DNA of 64,000 bases from positions 459,018-523,017 of the forward strand of contig NZ_BMOI01000001.1 of the NCBI RefSeq assembly GCF_014646995.1, given 5' to 3'. This document shows positions 30,760-38,952 of this stretch, one piece after another. Under the pieces are notes generated by a model. The model saw only the letters and a program-made list of their open reading frames with translations, made no database searches and was not told the origin of the DNA. Position 1 is the first letter of the stretch. Each line of letters opens with the position of its first letter. This stretch comes from Curtobacterium luteum. GTDB lineage: Bacteria; Actinomycetota; Actinomycetes; Actinomycetales; Microbacteriaceae. A program made the translations under genes and the position numbers.

Positions 30760-31837
30760 CCGTGGCGAGCAGGTCGGCCACGTCCGCCAGGACCGCCTCG
30801 GGGGTGACCTCGTCGACGAAGGACGGGTCGTGCTCGCAGCGCTCGGCCGTCCACCCGACCTGGGTGACGTCGATGCCGCACACCGGGCAGCGCGTGACGA
30901 ACGACATGTGGACCCGGTGCCGTCCCCGGTCGACCGGTCCGGCGTTGACGACGTTGCCGAACCAGAACACGCCCACGGTGGGTGTGCCGACCGCGACCGC
31001 GAGGTGCCGGGGGCCTGAGTCGTCGCCGACCATCACGTCGGCCGCGGCCAGCACCACCGGCAGGTCGGCGAGGGGCAGCGTCCCGACGAGGTCGTGGAGC
31101 CGGTCGGTGTCGCCGACCGCTGCACAGATGGCGTCCGCCGCCGCACGGTCCGACGCGTCGCCGACGAGCACGACGTCGTCGCCCGCTGCGAGCCGAGCGC
31201 GGACGACCGCGGCGAACCGGTCCGGGCTCCAGCGTCGGCGCGGGTCGGTCGCTCCCGGGTGCATCGCGACCAGACGGTCGGTGACACCGAGGCGTGCCCG
31301 CGCATCTGCCCGCTCCTGCTCGGCCACGGTGACACGCGGGTCGAGCGTCACGGGCGCGGCGCCGGCGAGCGACACGACCTCGAGTGCGCGGAGGACCTCG
31401 TGCTGGTAATAGACGTACCGGACCCAGCGTTCGAGGACCTCGGCGTCCTCGGTCGCCGTGCCGACCGTGTGCCGCGCGCCCAGGCCGAGCAGGAACGGGT
31501 TGGAGTTCCGGCCGCCGCCGTGCAGCTGCACCGCGAGGTCGAACCGCCCGCGGGTCCGCTCGTCGAAGTCCGCACGGCTCGGTGCACCGTCGCCGCCGTC
31601 GCGGACGCCCGGCACGACCGGCAGTTCCTCGAACGCGTGCACGGCGCCCGTCCGACCGGACAGGACGGCCGGGGCGACGGGCGTCCCGAGCAGCGTGATC
31701 CGTGCGTCGGGGTAGGCGGCGGCGAGGGCGTCGAGCGCCGGGACCGCGAAGAGCAGGTCGCCGAGGCCGCCGCCCCGCAGGACCGCGATCTCGCGGACGT
31801 CGTCGAACCGGGGACCACCGTTGCCGATCAGCTGCAC
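30746..31837 (-). CDS. GT9 glycosyltransferase, heptosyltransferase-like (third copy)
   Basis: A 363-residue GT9 protein. The N-terminus IAVLRGGGLGDLLFAVPALDAL and the C-terminal HPGATDPRRRWSPDRFAAVV with VGDDSGPRHLAVAVGTPTVGVFWFGN are the donor-site signatures. Near the end, TRCPVCGIDVTQ gives a CxxC. It is the only GT9 in the cluster on the reverse strand that is intact. The GTG at 31837 is preceded by GGAGGG with very short spacing, so the start is uncertain by a few codons. Its 3' end lies within 23-bp tandem repeats. Confidence 0.87.
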   Translation of the reverse strand: MQLIGNGGPRFDDVREIAVLRGGGLGDLLFAVPALDALAAAYPDARITLLGTPVAPAVLSGRTGAVHAFEELPVVPGVRDGGDGAPSRADFDERTRGRFDLAVQLHGGGRNSNPFLLGLGARHTVGTATEDAEVLERWVRYVYYQHEVLRALEVVSLAGAAPVTLDPRVTVAEQERADARARLGVTDRLVAMHPGATDPRRRWSPDRFAAVVRARLAAGDDVVLVGDASDRAAADAICAAVGDTDRLHDLVGTLPLADLPVVLAAADVMVGDDSGPRHLAVAVGTPTVGVFWFGNVVNAGPVDRGRHRVHMSFVTRCPVCGIDVTQVGWTAERCEHDPSFVDEVTPEAVLADVADLLATATRR

Positions 31838-31955
31838 CCCTCCGTGTCTACGCACCGGACCCGACCGTCCGCGAGGGGATGGACGAGAAGCGCGGTCCCG
31901 TGACCGCGTCCAGCGCAGGGGGAGGAACGTGCGAGTCCCGCACGGAAGGACCCGC

Positions 31956-33350
31956 ATGACCCTCGCCCCGACCGACCCCACTGCGCACCTCGTCGTGACC
32001 GACCCCGTCGACGGCACGGTGGCCTCGACGACGCCGCGCTCGTCCGACGAGGACGTGCGGCAGGCAGTCGCCCGTGCCCGTGCCGCCGCGCCGGGCTGGC
32101 GACGGACCGCTCCGGCCGAGCGTGGTGCCCTGCTCCGCGCCGCCGCCGAGCACCTCCGGGAGCACGCGGACGAACTCGCCACGCTGAACACCCGTGAGAC
32201 GGGCAAGGTGCCCGGTGACGCGCTCGGCGGTGTCGAGGCGGGCGTCGGGACGCTGCTGCAGTACGCCGAGCTCGGGCCGGTGCACCGCGGCGAAGCCCTC
32301 CGCGGCCAGCACGGTGCCGCGGACTGGACGGTGCCGCACCCCCGCGGGGTCGTGCTCGCGCTGACGCCGTGGAACGACCCGGTCGCGGTGGCGTGCGGGA
32401 TCCTCGGGGCCGCGATCGTCACCGGCAACACCGTCGTGCACAAGGGGTCCGAGCGCTGCCCCGCGACCATCGCCCGACTCAACGAGCTCCTCGCCGAGGT
32501 GCTGCCGGAGGGCGTCCTCGTCGGCGTCGACGGCGACGCGGCCACCGGCGAGGCCCTGCTGGCGCAGGACGGCATCGACGTCTACGCGCACGTCGGCTCG
32601 ACCGCCACCGGCGACCGGCTGAGCGAGGTCGCCGCCCGGACCCGCGCGCACGTGGTGCGGGAGAACGGCGGCAACGACGCCGTCGTGGTGGACGCCGACG
32701 TCGACCCGGTCTGGGCCGCGTCCCAGGTCGCCCTCGGTGCCTTCGCGAACACCGGCCAGATCTGCACGAGCGTCGAACGCGTCTACGTGCACCGTGCGGT
32801 CGCCGTCGCCTTCGTCGCCGCACTCGTGGTCGAGGCCGACGCCCGGACCGCCGCTCCCGCGGCCCAGTACGGCCCGCTGGTCGACGAGCGGATGCGGGAC
32901 GCCGTGCACCACCAGGTCCGCGACGCCGTCGAGCGCGGAGCCGTCCTCCGCACCGGGGGCGTCGTGCCGGACGGCCCCGGCTCGGCGTACCCCGCGACCG
33001 TCCTCACCGGCGTGGCCGACGACATGCTCGTGATGACCGAGGAGACGTTCGGTCCGGTCGCACCGGTCCGGGTCGTGGACTCGTTCGACGAGGGTCTCCG
33101 ACTGGCGGCGGCGGACCGGTACGGCCTCGCCGCGACGGTCCTGACGGCGGACACCGGCAACGCCCTCCGTGCCGCGGCCGAGCTCCCCGTCGGGACCGTC
33201 AAGGTGAACGCCGTCTTCGGCGGCGCACCGGGCGGCAGCGCCGAACCCCGTGGTGCCTCCGGGTCCGGGTTCGGCTACGGCCCGCACCTCCTCGACGAGC
33301 TGACCACCACCACGGTCGTCCACCTCGAGCCCGCCGGCGGTGCACGGTGA
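31956..33350 (+). CDS. Aldehyde dehydrogenase family protein
   Basis: A 464-residue NAD(P)-dependent aldehyde dehydrogenase. The Rossmann part includes LTPWNDPVAVACGILGAAIVTGN, the general-base Glu is in VVRENGGND, the nucleophile Cys in TGQICTSVERV, and the C-terminal EETFGPVAPV is conserved. ENGGND differs from the usual ELGGK. ATG at 31956 follows GGAAGGA. Its GTG-type coupled downstream neighbour is the second hldE, so it might oxidise a sugar-derived aldehyde, but the substrate is unknown. Confidence 0.88.
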   Translation: MTLAPTDPTAHLVVTDPVDGTVASTTPRSSDEDVRQAVARARAAAPGWRRTAPAERGALLRAAAEHLREHADELATLNTRETGKVPGDALGGVEAGVGTLLQYAELGPVHRGEALRGQHGAADWTVPHPRGVVLALTPWNDPVAVACGILGAAIVTGNTVVHKGSERCPATIARLNELLAEVLPEGVLVGVDGDAATGEALLAQDGIDVYAHVGSTATGDRLSEVAARTRAHVVRENGGNDAVVVDADVDPVWAASQVALGAFANTGQICTSVERVYVHRAVAVAFVAALVVEADARTAAPAAQYGPLVDERMRDAVHHQVRDAVERGAVLRTGGVVPDGPGSAYPATVLTGVADDMLVMTEETFGPVAPVRVVDSFDEGLRLAAADRYGLAATVLTADTGNALRAAAELPVGTVKVNAVFGGAPGGSAEPRGASGSGFGYGPHLLDELTTTTVVHLEPAGGAR

Positions 33351-34852
33351 CCGCCGACGTGCGGCTCGTCCGCGAGCTCGTGGGGCGCATCGACGACCGC
33401 GAGCCCCTCGTCGTCGTGATCGGCGACGGCATCCTCGACCGGTGGACGGTCGGCGAGGCCGAACGGGTCTCGCGCGAGTCCCCGGCGCCAGTCGTCCGCG
33501 TCACGGAGAGCATCGCGGTGCCCGGCGGCGCCGCGAACACCGCCGTGAACGCCCGAGCGCTCGGCGCCCGTGTCCGCATGGTCGGCTACGTCGGCGACGA
33601 CGAGTCCGGGCGGGTGCTCCGCGACCGCCTGGCCGCGGCAGGTGTCGACACGACCTTCCTCGTCGAGGTGCCCGGCGCCCGGACCACCACGAAGGACCGC
33701 GTCGTCGGCGGCGACCGGATGGTGGTGCGGGTCGACGACATCGCCGCTCCCCCGGACGCCGCCGCGCGCTCGCGGTTCTCGGAGGCCGTCGCCCGGGCCG
33801 TCCGGTGCGCGGACGCCGCCGTGGTGTGCGACTACGGCCTCGGCGTCGACCCGGAGAACGTCGTCCCGATGCTCGACCGCGACCGGCCCGCCGCCGTCGT
33901 GGTGGACGCGCACGACCTCGCCCGCTGGGCGGCGCTGCACCCGGACCTCGTGACGCCGAACGCCGGCGAGGCGGCGGCGCTGCTGGCCCGCGCCCACCGG
34001 GACGGTCTCGCCGCGGGCCACGTGCCGCACGACCTCGGGCAGGGATCGGCCCGGGTCGCCGCCGTGGTGGGCTCCCGGGAGGCGATCCTCGCCGTGACCG
34101 GGGCGCACGCCGCCGTGGTCACCCTGGACCGCGACGGGACGGTCCTGCTGGAGGCCGGCAGCGACCAGGGGTTCCGCACCCGCGCGACCCCGGCCGCCGA
34201 ACAGCAGGCGTCCGGCGCCGGTGACACCTTCTGCGCCGGTGCGACCGTCGCGCTGGCCGTCGGTGCGCCCCGTCGTCAGGCGGTCGCGTTCGCCCAGGCG
34301 GCGGCCGACGTCGTGGTCCGCGAGGCCGGCACCTCGGTGTGCTCCGCCAGTGCCCTCGTCGCGTCGGTCACCGCACCCGCCGAGACCGTCGTCGACCACG
34401 ACGAACTCGCCGACGCAGTGGCCGCCGCCCGCGCCGTCGGACGTCGGATCGTGTTCACCAACGGCTGCTTCGACGTCGTGCACCGCGGGCACACCACGTA
34501 CCTGCGGCAGGCGAGCGAGCTCGGCGACCTGCTCGTCGTCGCGCTGAACGACGACGACTCGGTGCGGCGGCTGAAGGGACCGGAGCGGCCGATCAACACC
34601 GCCGAGGACCGCGCCGGGGTGCTGGCCGCCCTCGCCTGCGTCGACCTCGTCACGGTCTTCGCGACCGACACCCCGATCCCGCTCCTCCGCCGCATCCGGC
34701 CGGACGTCTACGTCAAGGGCGGCGACTACTCCCCCGAGATGCTCAGCGAGACCGCGGTGGTCCGCGAGTACGGCGGTGAGGTCGTCATGGTCGACTACGT
34801 CGCGGAGCACTCCACCACCGCCGTGGTGCGCCGCATCCGCGAGTCGTCGTGA
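33347..34852 (+). CDS. hldE: HldE-like heptose kinase/nucleotidyltransferase fusion (copy 2)
   Basis: A 501-residue fusion like copy 1. The PfkB-type domain (about 1-330) has VVVIGDGILDRWTVGEAERVSRESPAPV and the intact signature 1 PGGAANTAVNARALG. Signature 2 is ASGAGDTFCAG; the catalytic Asp of GAGD is kept, but the usual Asp three residues before is Gln. The C-terminal nucleotidyltransferase (about 360-501) has TNGCFDVVHRGHTTYL and KGPERPIN, and KGGDYSPE. It resembles classical HldE more than copy 1. GTG at 33347 overlaps the ALDH stop. Confidence 0.9.
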   Translation: MTADVRLVRELVGRIDDREPLVVVIGDGILDRWTVGEAERVSRESPAPVVRVTESIAVPGGAANTAVNARALGARVRMVGYVGDDESGRVLRDRLAAAGVDTTFLVEVPGARTTTKDRVVGGDRMVVRVDDIAAPPDAAARSRFSEAVARAVRCADAAVVCDYGLGVDPENVVPMLDRDRPAAVVVDAHDLARWAALHPDLVTPNAGEAAALLARAHRDGLAAGHVPHDLGQGSARVAAVVGSREAILAVTGAHAAVVTLDRDGTVLLEAGSDQGFRTRATPAAEQQASGAGDTFCAGATVALAVGAPRRQAVAFAQAAADVVVREAGTSVCSASALVASVTAPAETVVDHDELADAVAAARAVGRRIVFTNGCFDVVHRGHTTYLRQASELGDLLVVALNDDDSVRRLKGPERPINTAEDRAGVLAALACVDLVTVFATDTPIPLLRRIRPDVYVKGGDYSPEMLSETAVVREYGGEVVMVDYVAEHSTTAVVRRIRESS

Positions 34853-35706
34853 CCGCGCGCTGGTCCGGCGACTGGGCGCGGCCCCGGGTCGACGGGGCAG
34901 CGCCCGAGGTCGACGTCCTCGTGCCGACCGTCGGTCGGTCCGCCGAGCTCGCCACGACGCTCGCCGGGCTCGCGGCCCAGGTGGACGTCGACCTGCGCCT
35001 CGTGCTGAGCGACCAGTCGGTGGACGGGGACGCCGCCGCCCGGCCGGCGGTCGCCGCGATGGTCCGCGTCCTGGAGGCGCAGGGCCGGCCCGTCACGCTC
35101 CTCACGCACCCGGGTCGGCTGGGACTCGCGGAGCACCGGCAGTTCCTGCTCGACCACGCCACCGCACCCGCGGTGCTGTTCCTCGACGACGACGTCTGGC
35201 TCGAGCCGGGCACGGTCCGCCGGATGCTCGACGCCCTGCGCTCGCTCGACTGCGGGTTCGTGGGGTCGGCCGTGCAGGGGCTGTCGTACCTGGCCGACCG
35301 ACGTCCGGCCGAGACAGCGGTGTTCGAGCCGTGGGCGGACGGTGTCGAACCGGAGGTCGTGCGTCGCGGGACCCCGGCCCACGACCGGTGGTCGCTCCAC
35401 AACGCCGCGAACCTGGCGCACGTCGCCTCCGACCTCGGTGTGGAGCAGGGCGGCTGGGTGCCCTACCGGGTCGCCTGGGTCGGCGCCTGCGTGCTCTACG
35501 ACCGGGAGCGACTCGACTCGGCGGGCGCGTTCTGCTTCTGGCCCGAGCTCCCGCCGCAGCACGCCGGCGAGGACGTCGTCGCCCAGTGGCGGGTCATGGA
35601 ACGCTTCGGCGGCGCGGGCATCGTCCCGTCGGGCGCGGTGCACCTGGAGTCGCCGACCACGGTGACGGACCGCCGGGTCGACGCGCCGGACGTCGTGTTC
35701 CACTGA
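34849..35706 (+). CDS. GT2 glycosyltransferase
   Basis: A 285-residue GT-A enzyme. The N-terminal EVDVLVPTVGRSAELATTLAGL is the nucleotide-binding strand, LFLDDDVWLEPGTV carries the DxD metal site, and APPEDVV-like AGEDVVAQWRV holds the likely catalytic (ED) residues. There is no membrane helix, so it is cytoplasmic. GTG at 34849 overlaps the hldE stop. It is the last gene of the ALDH-hldE-GT2 unit and ends 43 bp before a convergent gene. Confidence 0.85.
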   Translation: MTARWSGDWARPRVDGAAPEVDVLVPTVGRSAELATTLAGLAAQVDVDLRLVLSDQSVDGDAAARPAVAAMVRVLEAQGRPVTLLTHPGRLGLAEHRQFLLDHATAPAVLFLDDDVWLEPGTVRRMLDALRSLDCGFVGSAVQGLSYLADRRPAETAVFEPWADGVEPEVVRRGTPAHDRWSLHNAANLAHVASDLGVEQGGWVPYRVAWVGACVLYDRERLDSAGAFCFWPELPPQHAGEDVVAQWRVMERFGGAGIVPSGAVHLESPTTVTDRRVDAPDVVFH

Positions 35707-35749
35707 GCCGGGCGTGTCGGCCCGCTGCTCGAGGGGCGGGGTGGGGTGG

Positions 35750-36166
35750 TCAGCCGCCGATCTCGACGTGCTGCCCGGCGTCGTCGAGCTCGAGCTGCAC
35801 CACCGACCGGGCACGCTCCACCCACGCGCTCTCGGCGCAGCCGATCCACACCGACGTGCAGGGCTCGCACCCGACGACGCACCACTCGCCCGCCCACGCG
35901 GTCACGGCCTCGGCGAGCACCTCGCCGTGGTCGGCGAACGCCAGCGTCGCCACGCGGGACGCCCTGGTGCTCCGGACCAGCCACGTGACGGCGACGCCGG
36001 GCGGCGCGGGGAGGATGCGGACCTCCTCGTCGACGGCGACCTCGACGAACACCTGGCCGTACGCGTCGTCCGGCAGCTCGAGGAGCTGCCGGCGGATCTC
36101 GGGGAGGTCCCGGGCGCTGCCGGCGACGAGGACGCGCTCACTGGGCTGCCGCCGGGTCCGTGCCAT
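35750..36166 (-). CDS. SIP-domain protein (siderophore-interacting protein C-domain)
   Basis: A 138-residue protein matching only the C-terminal NAD(P)H-binding domain of siderophore-interacting proteins: VLVAGSARDLPEIRRQLLELPDDAYGQVFVEV, then beta strand VTWLVR and CEPCTSVWIGCAESAWVERARS. The FAD domain is missing, so it may be a stand-alone domain that works with a partner or a remnant. ATG at 36166. It lies between the convergent GT2 gene and the TetR operon (21-bp gap upstream) and may be read through from that operon. Confidence 0.75.
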   Translation of the reverse strand: MARTRRQPSERVLVAGSARDLPEIRRQLLELPDDAYGQVFVEVAVDEEVRILPAPPGVAVTWLVRSTRASRVATLAFADHGEVLAEAVTAWAGEWCVVGCEPCTSVWIGCAESAWVERARSVVQLELDDAGQHVEIGG

Positions 36167-36187
36167 GGCGCAACGGTAGGGCACCGA

Positions 36188-36913
36188 TCACCGCCGGACA
36201 AGGGGAGCGGGCTCGGAACCCGCCAGGGGTTCCCCGAGTTCGTGCTCGAGGAAGCCCCACATCCACTCCAGGGCGACCGCGTTCGTGAGTCCGGGGACGC
36301 CCTGCTGGATCTGCGTCGCGACGCCGTCGCTGTACGCGGCGAGCTTGAGCGCGACGACCTCGGGTTCCGCGGACGGCGTGAACACGCCGGCGTCGACGCC
36401 CCGGCGGACCGCCCGGACCAGGCAGGCCTCCCACACCCGGATCCGCTCGGCGTACTCGGCCGCGACCTCGGGGCGACGAACGACGGCGGTCCAGTAGTCG
36501 GACCAGATCCGCCAGTGCTGCCGGACCTCCTCGCGTTCGGCGAAGAGGGGTTCGACGAGCATCCGCACGGCCTTGACGGGGTCGGGTTCGGCGTCGACGG
36601 CGTCGACGATCGCGCCGTAGAAGCGCTCGGTCTCGAGCACGACGACCTCGTTGAGGATCTCCGCGACGCTGCCGAAGTGGTACGTGACCGTGCCGACCGA
36701 GACTCCGGCCTCGGCGGCGATGTCCCGCAGCCCGGTCGACCCGACGCCGCGGCGCACGATCACCTCGCGGGCGGCGGCCACGATCATCGCCCGTCGGACC
36801 TCGGGGCGCTGCCGCGCACGGACGGAGCCGGACACCCCGGCGGGCGGCCGCGCGTCGGACCCCCCGGGGCCCCCGGTCGACCCGGACGACCGCGCGGCGG
36901 ACCCCCCGCTCAC
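36188..36913 (-). CDS. TetR/AcrR-family regulator
   Basis: A 241-residue repressor. The N-terminal helix-turn-helix (about residues 45-90) has REVIVRRGVGSTGLRDIAAEAGVSVGTVTYHFGS. The first 30 residues are a disordered Ser/Gly/Pro extension. The ligand domain follows and includes WRIWSDYW. The GTG overlaps the CocE stop (GTGA), so it is the last cistron of the importer operon and most likely controls that operon in response to its substrate. A candidate operator is at 44358-44375. Confidence 0.88.
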   Translation of the reverse strand: MSGGSAARSSGSTGGPGGSDARPPAGVSGSVRARQRPEVRRAMIVAAAREVIVRRGVGSTGLRDIAAEAGVSVGTVTYHFGSVAEILNEVVVLETERFYGAIVDAVDAEPDPVKAVRMLVEPLFAEREEVRQHWRIWSDYWTAVVRRPEVAAEYAERIRVWEACLVRAVRRGVDAGVFTPSAEPEVVALKLAAYSDGVATQIQQGVPGLTNAVALEWMWGFLEHELGEPLAGSEPAPLVRR

Positions 36914-38952
36914 GCGGACGTCCTCGGGACGTCGTCCACGAACGTGTGCTCGGCGACGAGCACCTCCGGCGTGTCCTCGTCACCGTCGCGTGCCCACGCC
37001 CGCACCGTGTTCTCCACCCGGAACGCATCCGCCGTGGCGGTCAGTTCCGAGGCGGTCTCGAGCCGTGCGCCCCACGTCGTGGTCGCGAGGCCGATCGACC
37101 ACCGCGACGACGCCCGGGCGCTCGTCGGGTCCCCGGTTCGGATGCGGTAGGTCTCCCGGGCATCCTCGGTGAACACCAGCCCGTCGGGGTAGACCCGTCC
37201 GCCGCCGTACCCGGGGTCGACGTCGAGCGTCCACTCCCCCGTCTCGACGTCGTGGGTGACGGTCCGCTGCGGCAGGGCCTCCGCCGGGGCGACCCGTGCG
37301 ATCGCGAGCGGGGTCGACCGTTCCGGCTCCCCGAACCGCACGTCGTCGTCGGTCGCACGCGTCCAGACCGGCAGGCGGACGACCGAGGACGCCGGGTCGA
37401 TCGTGAGCGTCGGCGAGGTCCCGTGCGGCCACACCCACGGCCAGTACGACGTCGACACCGCGATCCGGACCCGGTGCCCGACGGCGAACCGGTGTCCGGT
37501 CGAGACGAGCCGGACCGGCAGCACGGTCGGTTCCCCCGGGACGAGCGCGTCCGCGCGGTCCATCCCGCGCCGACGCGCGGCGTTGAGCACCCCGCGCGTC
37601 ACGAGCGTCGAGGCGCCGTCCGGGGCGACGTCGCACAGGCGCACCACGACGTTCGCCCGGGTGGCGTCGCTCGTCACGGCCAGGTCGACCGTCACCGTGC
37701 CGAGCAGGTCGAAGGCCTCCTCCACGGGGAGGTCGAAGCACATCGAGCGGCCGTCCTCGGCGCGCTGGTCCGGCGGCAGGTCGGTGGCGTTCCCGAACGG
37801 GAAGAACCGACCCGCGTCGACGCCGGTGTGCTCGGGCGAGCGGGCGACGAGCGGACCGTCGCCACCGCCCCGGGTCGAGGACAGTGCGACCGTCCGCGGG
37901 GTGGTCGCCGCCGACGGCCACGCCTCGGCGCCGACCCAGCGGCCGCGCCGCTCCGCGTAGTACGTGGCGGGCGCTTCGCCCTCGTTGATCCACGCCCGCA
38001 GCGCCGGGTCCTGCTCCACCCCGGTGTCGACGCCCCGGAGCCAGCGGTCCCACCAGCGCAGGGTCTCCTGCAGGAAGCCGATCGACGGTCCCGGCGCGAG
38101 CCCACGGTCCGGGTACTGGTGCGACCACGGGCCGACGATCCCCTTGACCGGCGCGTCGACGTGCTCGACGAGCCGCAGCACGGCGTCGCGGTACGGGTCC
38201 GCCCAGCCGCCCACCGCGAGGACGGCGGCCCGGATGTCCCCGTACTCCTCGGCGGCGCTGCCGTGGCGCCAGTAGTCATCGCGCTCCTGGTGGGACAGCC
38301 ACACGGGCGTCATCGGACGGTTCCGCTCGAGCCGTTCCGCCCAGCGCGCGACCCAGTCGGCGCCGACCACCTCCGGCCGCGGCGGACGCGAGTTGAACGC
38401 GAACATCGTCGCGCCCCACGCGGCCATGTCGATGCCGAGCACCGCCCCGCCGGCGTAGTGCACGTCGTTGTCGTACCGGTCGTCGGTCGAGCAGACGGTC
38501 ACGATGGCCTTGAGGGCAGCCGGTGCCCGGGCCGCGAGCTGCAGCGCGTTGAAGCCGCCCCACGAGATGCCGAACATTCCGACGGCGCCCGTCGACCACG
38601 GCTGCCCGGCGAGCCACGCGATCACGGCCTCGCCGTCACGGAGCTCCTGCTCGCTGTACTCGTCGTCGAAGAACCCGTCCGAGGACCCCGTCCCGCGGAT
38701 GTCGACCCGCACCGAGACGTACCCGTGCTGGGCGTACCAGGGGTGCCGCTCCGAGTCCCGTGGCGCCGTCCAGTCGTCGAGCCGGTACGGCAGGTACTCG
38801 AGCAGCACCGGCAGCGGTCCCGAGGACGCGGTGGGCGACCAGATCCGGGCGTGCAGTCGCACCCCGTCGGGCATCGGGATCCACTCGTCGCGGACGGTCA
38901 CCCCGTCCGGCAGCGACGACGGGTCGCCGATCGCCGTGAACCACGCGCTCAC
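36910..38952 (-). CDS. CocE/NonD-type alpha/beta hydrolase (X-Pro dipeptidyl-peptidase family)
   Basis: A 680-residue CocE/NonD hydrolase. The nucleophile elbow is GISWGGFN, the His is in GPWSHQYPDRG, and the PVLLEYLPYRLDDWTAPRD stretch is the family N-terminus. The C-terminal jelly-roll domain is present. Family members cleave esters or X-Pro peptides. It starts with GTG overlapping the ABC ATPase stop, tied to a peptide-type importer, so it probably hydrolyses the imported oligopeptide-like or ester substrate. No signal peptide, so cytoplasmic. Confidence 0.87.
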   Translation of the reverse strand: MSAWFTAIGDPSSLPDGVTVRDEWIPMPDGVRLHARIWSPTASSGPLPVLLEYLPYRLDDWTAPRDSERHPWYAQHGYVSVRVDIRGTGSSDGFFDDEYSEQELRDGEAVIAWLAGQPWSTGAVGMFGISWGGFNALQLAARAPAALKAIVTVCSTDDRYDNDVHYAGGAVLGIDMAAWGATMFAFNSRPPRPEVVGADWVARWAERLERNRPMTPVWLSHQERDDYWRHGSAAEEYGDIRAAVLAVGGWADPYRDAVLRLVEHVDAPVKGIVGPWSHQYPDRGLAPGPSIGFLQETLRWWDRWLRGVDTGVEQDPALRAWINEGEAPATYYAERRGRWVGAEAWPSAATTPRTVALSSTRGGGDGPLVARSPEHTGVDAGRFFPFGNATDLPPDQRAEDGRSMCFDLPVEEAFDLLGTVTVDLAVTSDATRANVVVRLCDVAPDGASTLVTRGVLNAARRRGMDRADALVPGEPTVLPVRLVSTGHRFAVGHRVRIAVSTSYWPWVWPHGTSPTLTIDPASSVVRLPVWTRATDDDVRFGEPERSTPLAIARVAPAEALPQRTVTHDVETGEWTLDVDPGYGGGRVYPDGLVFTEDARETYRIRTGDPTSARASSRWSIGLATTTWGARLETASELTATADAFRVENTVRAWARDGDEDTPEVLVAEHTFVDDVPRTSA

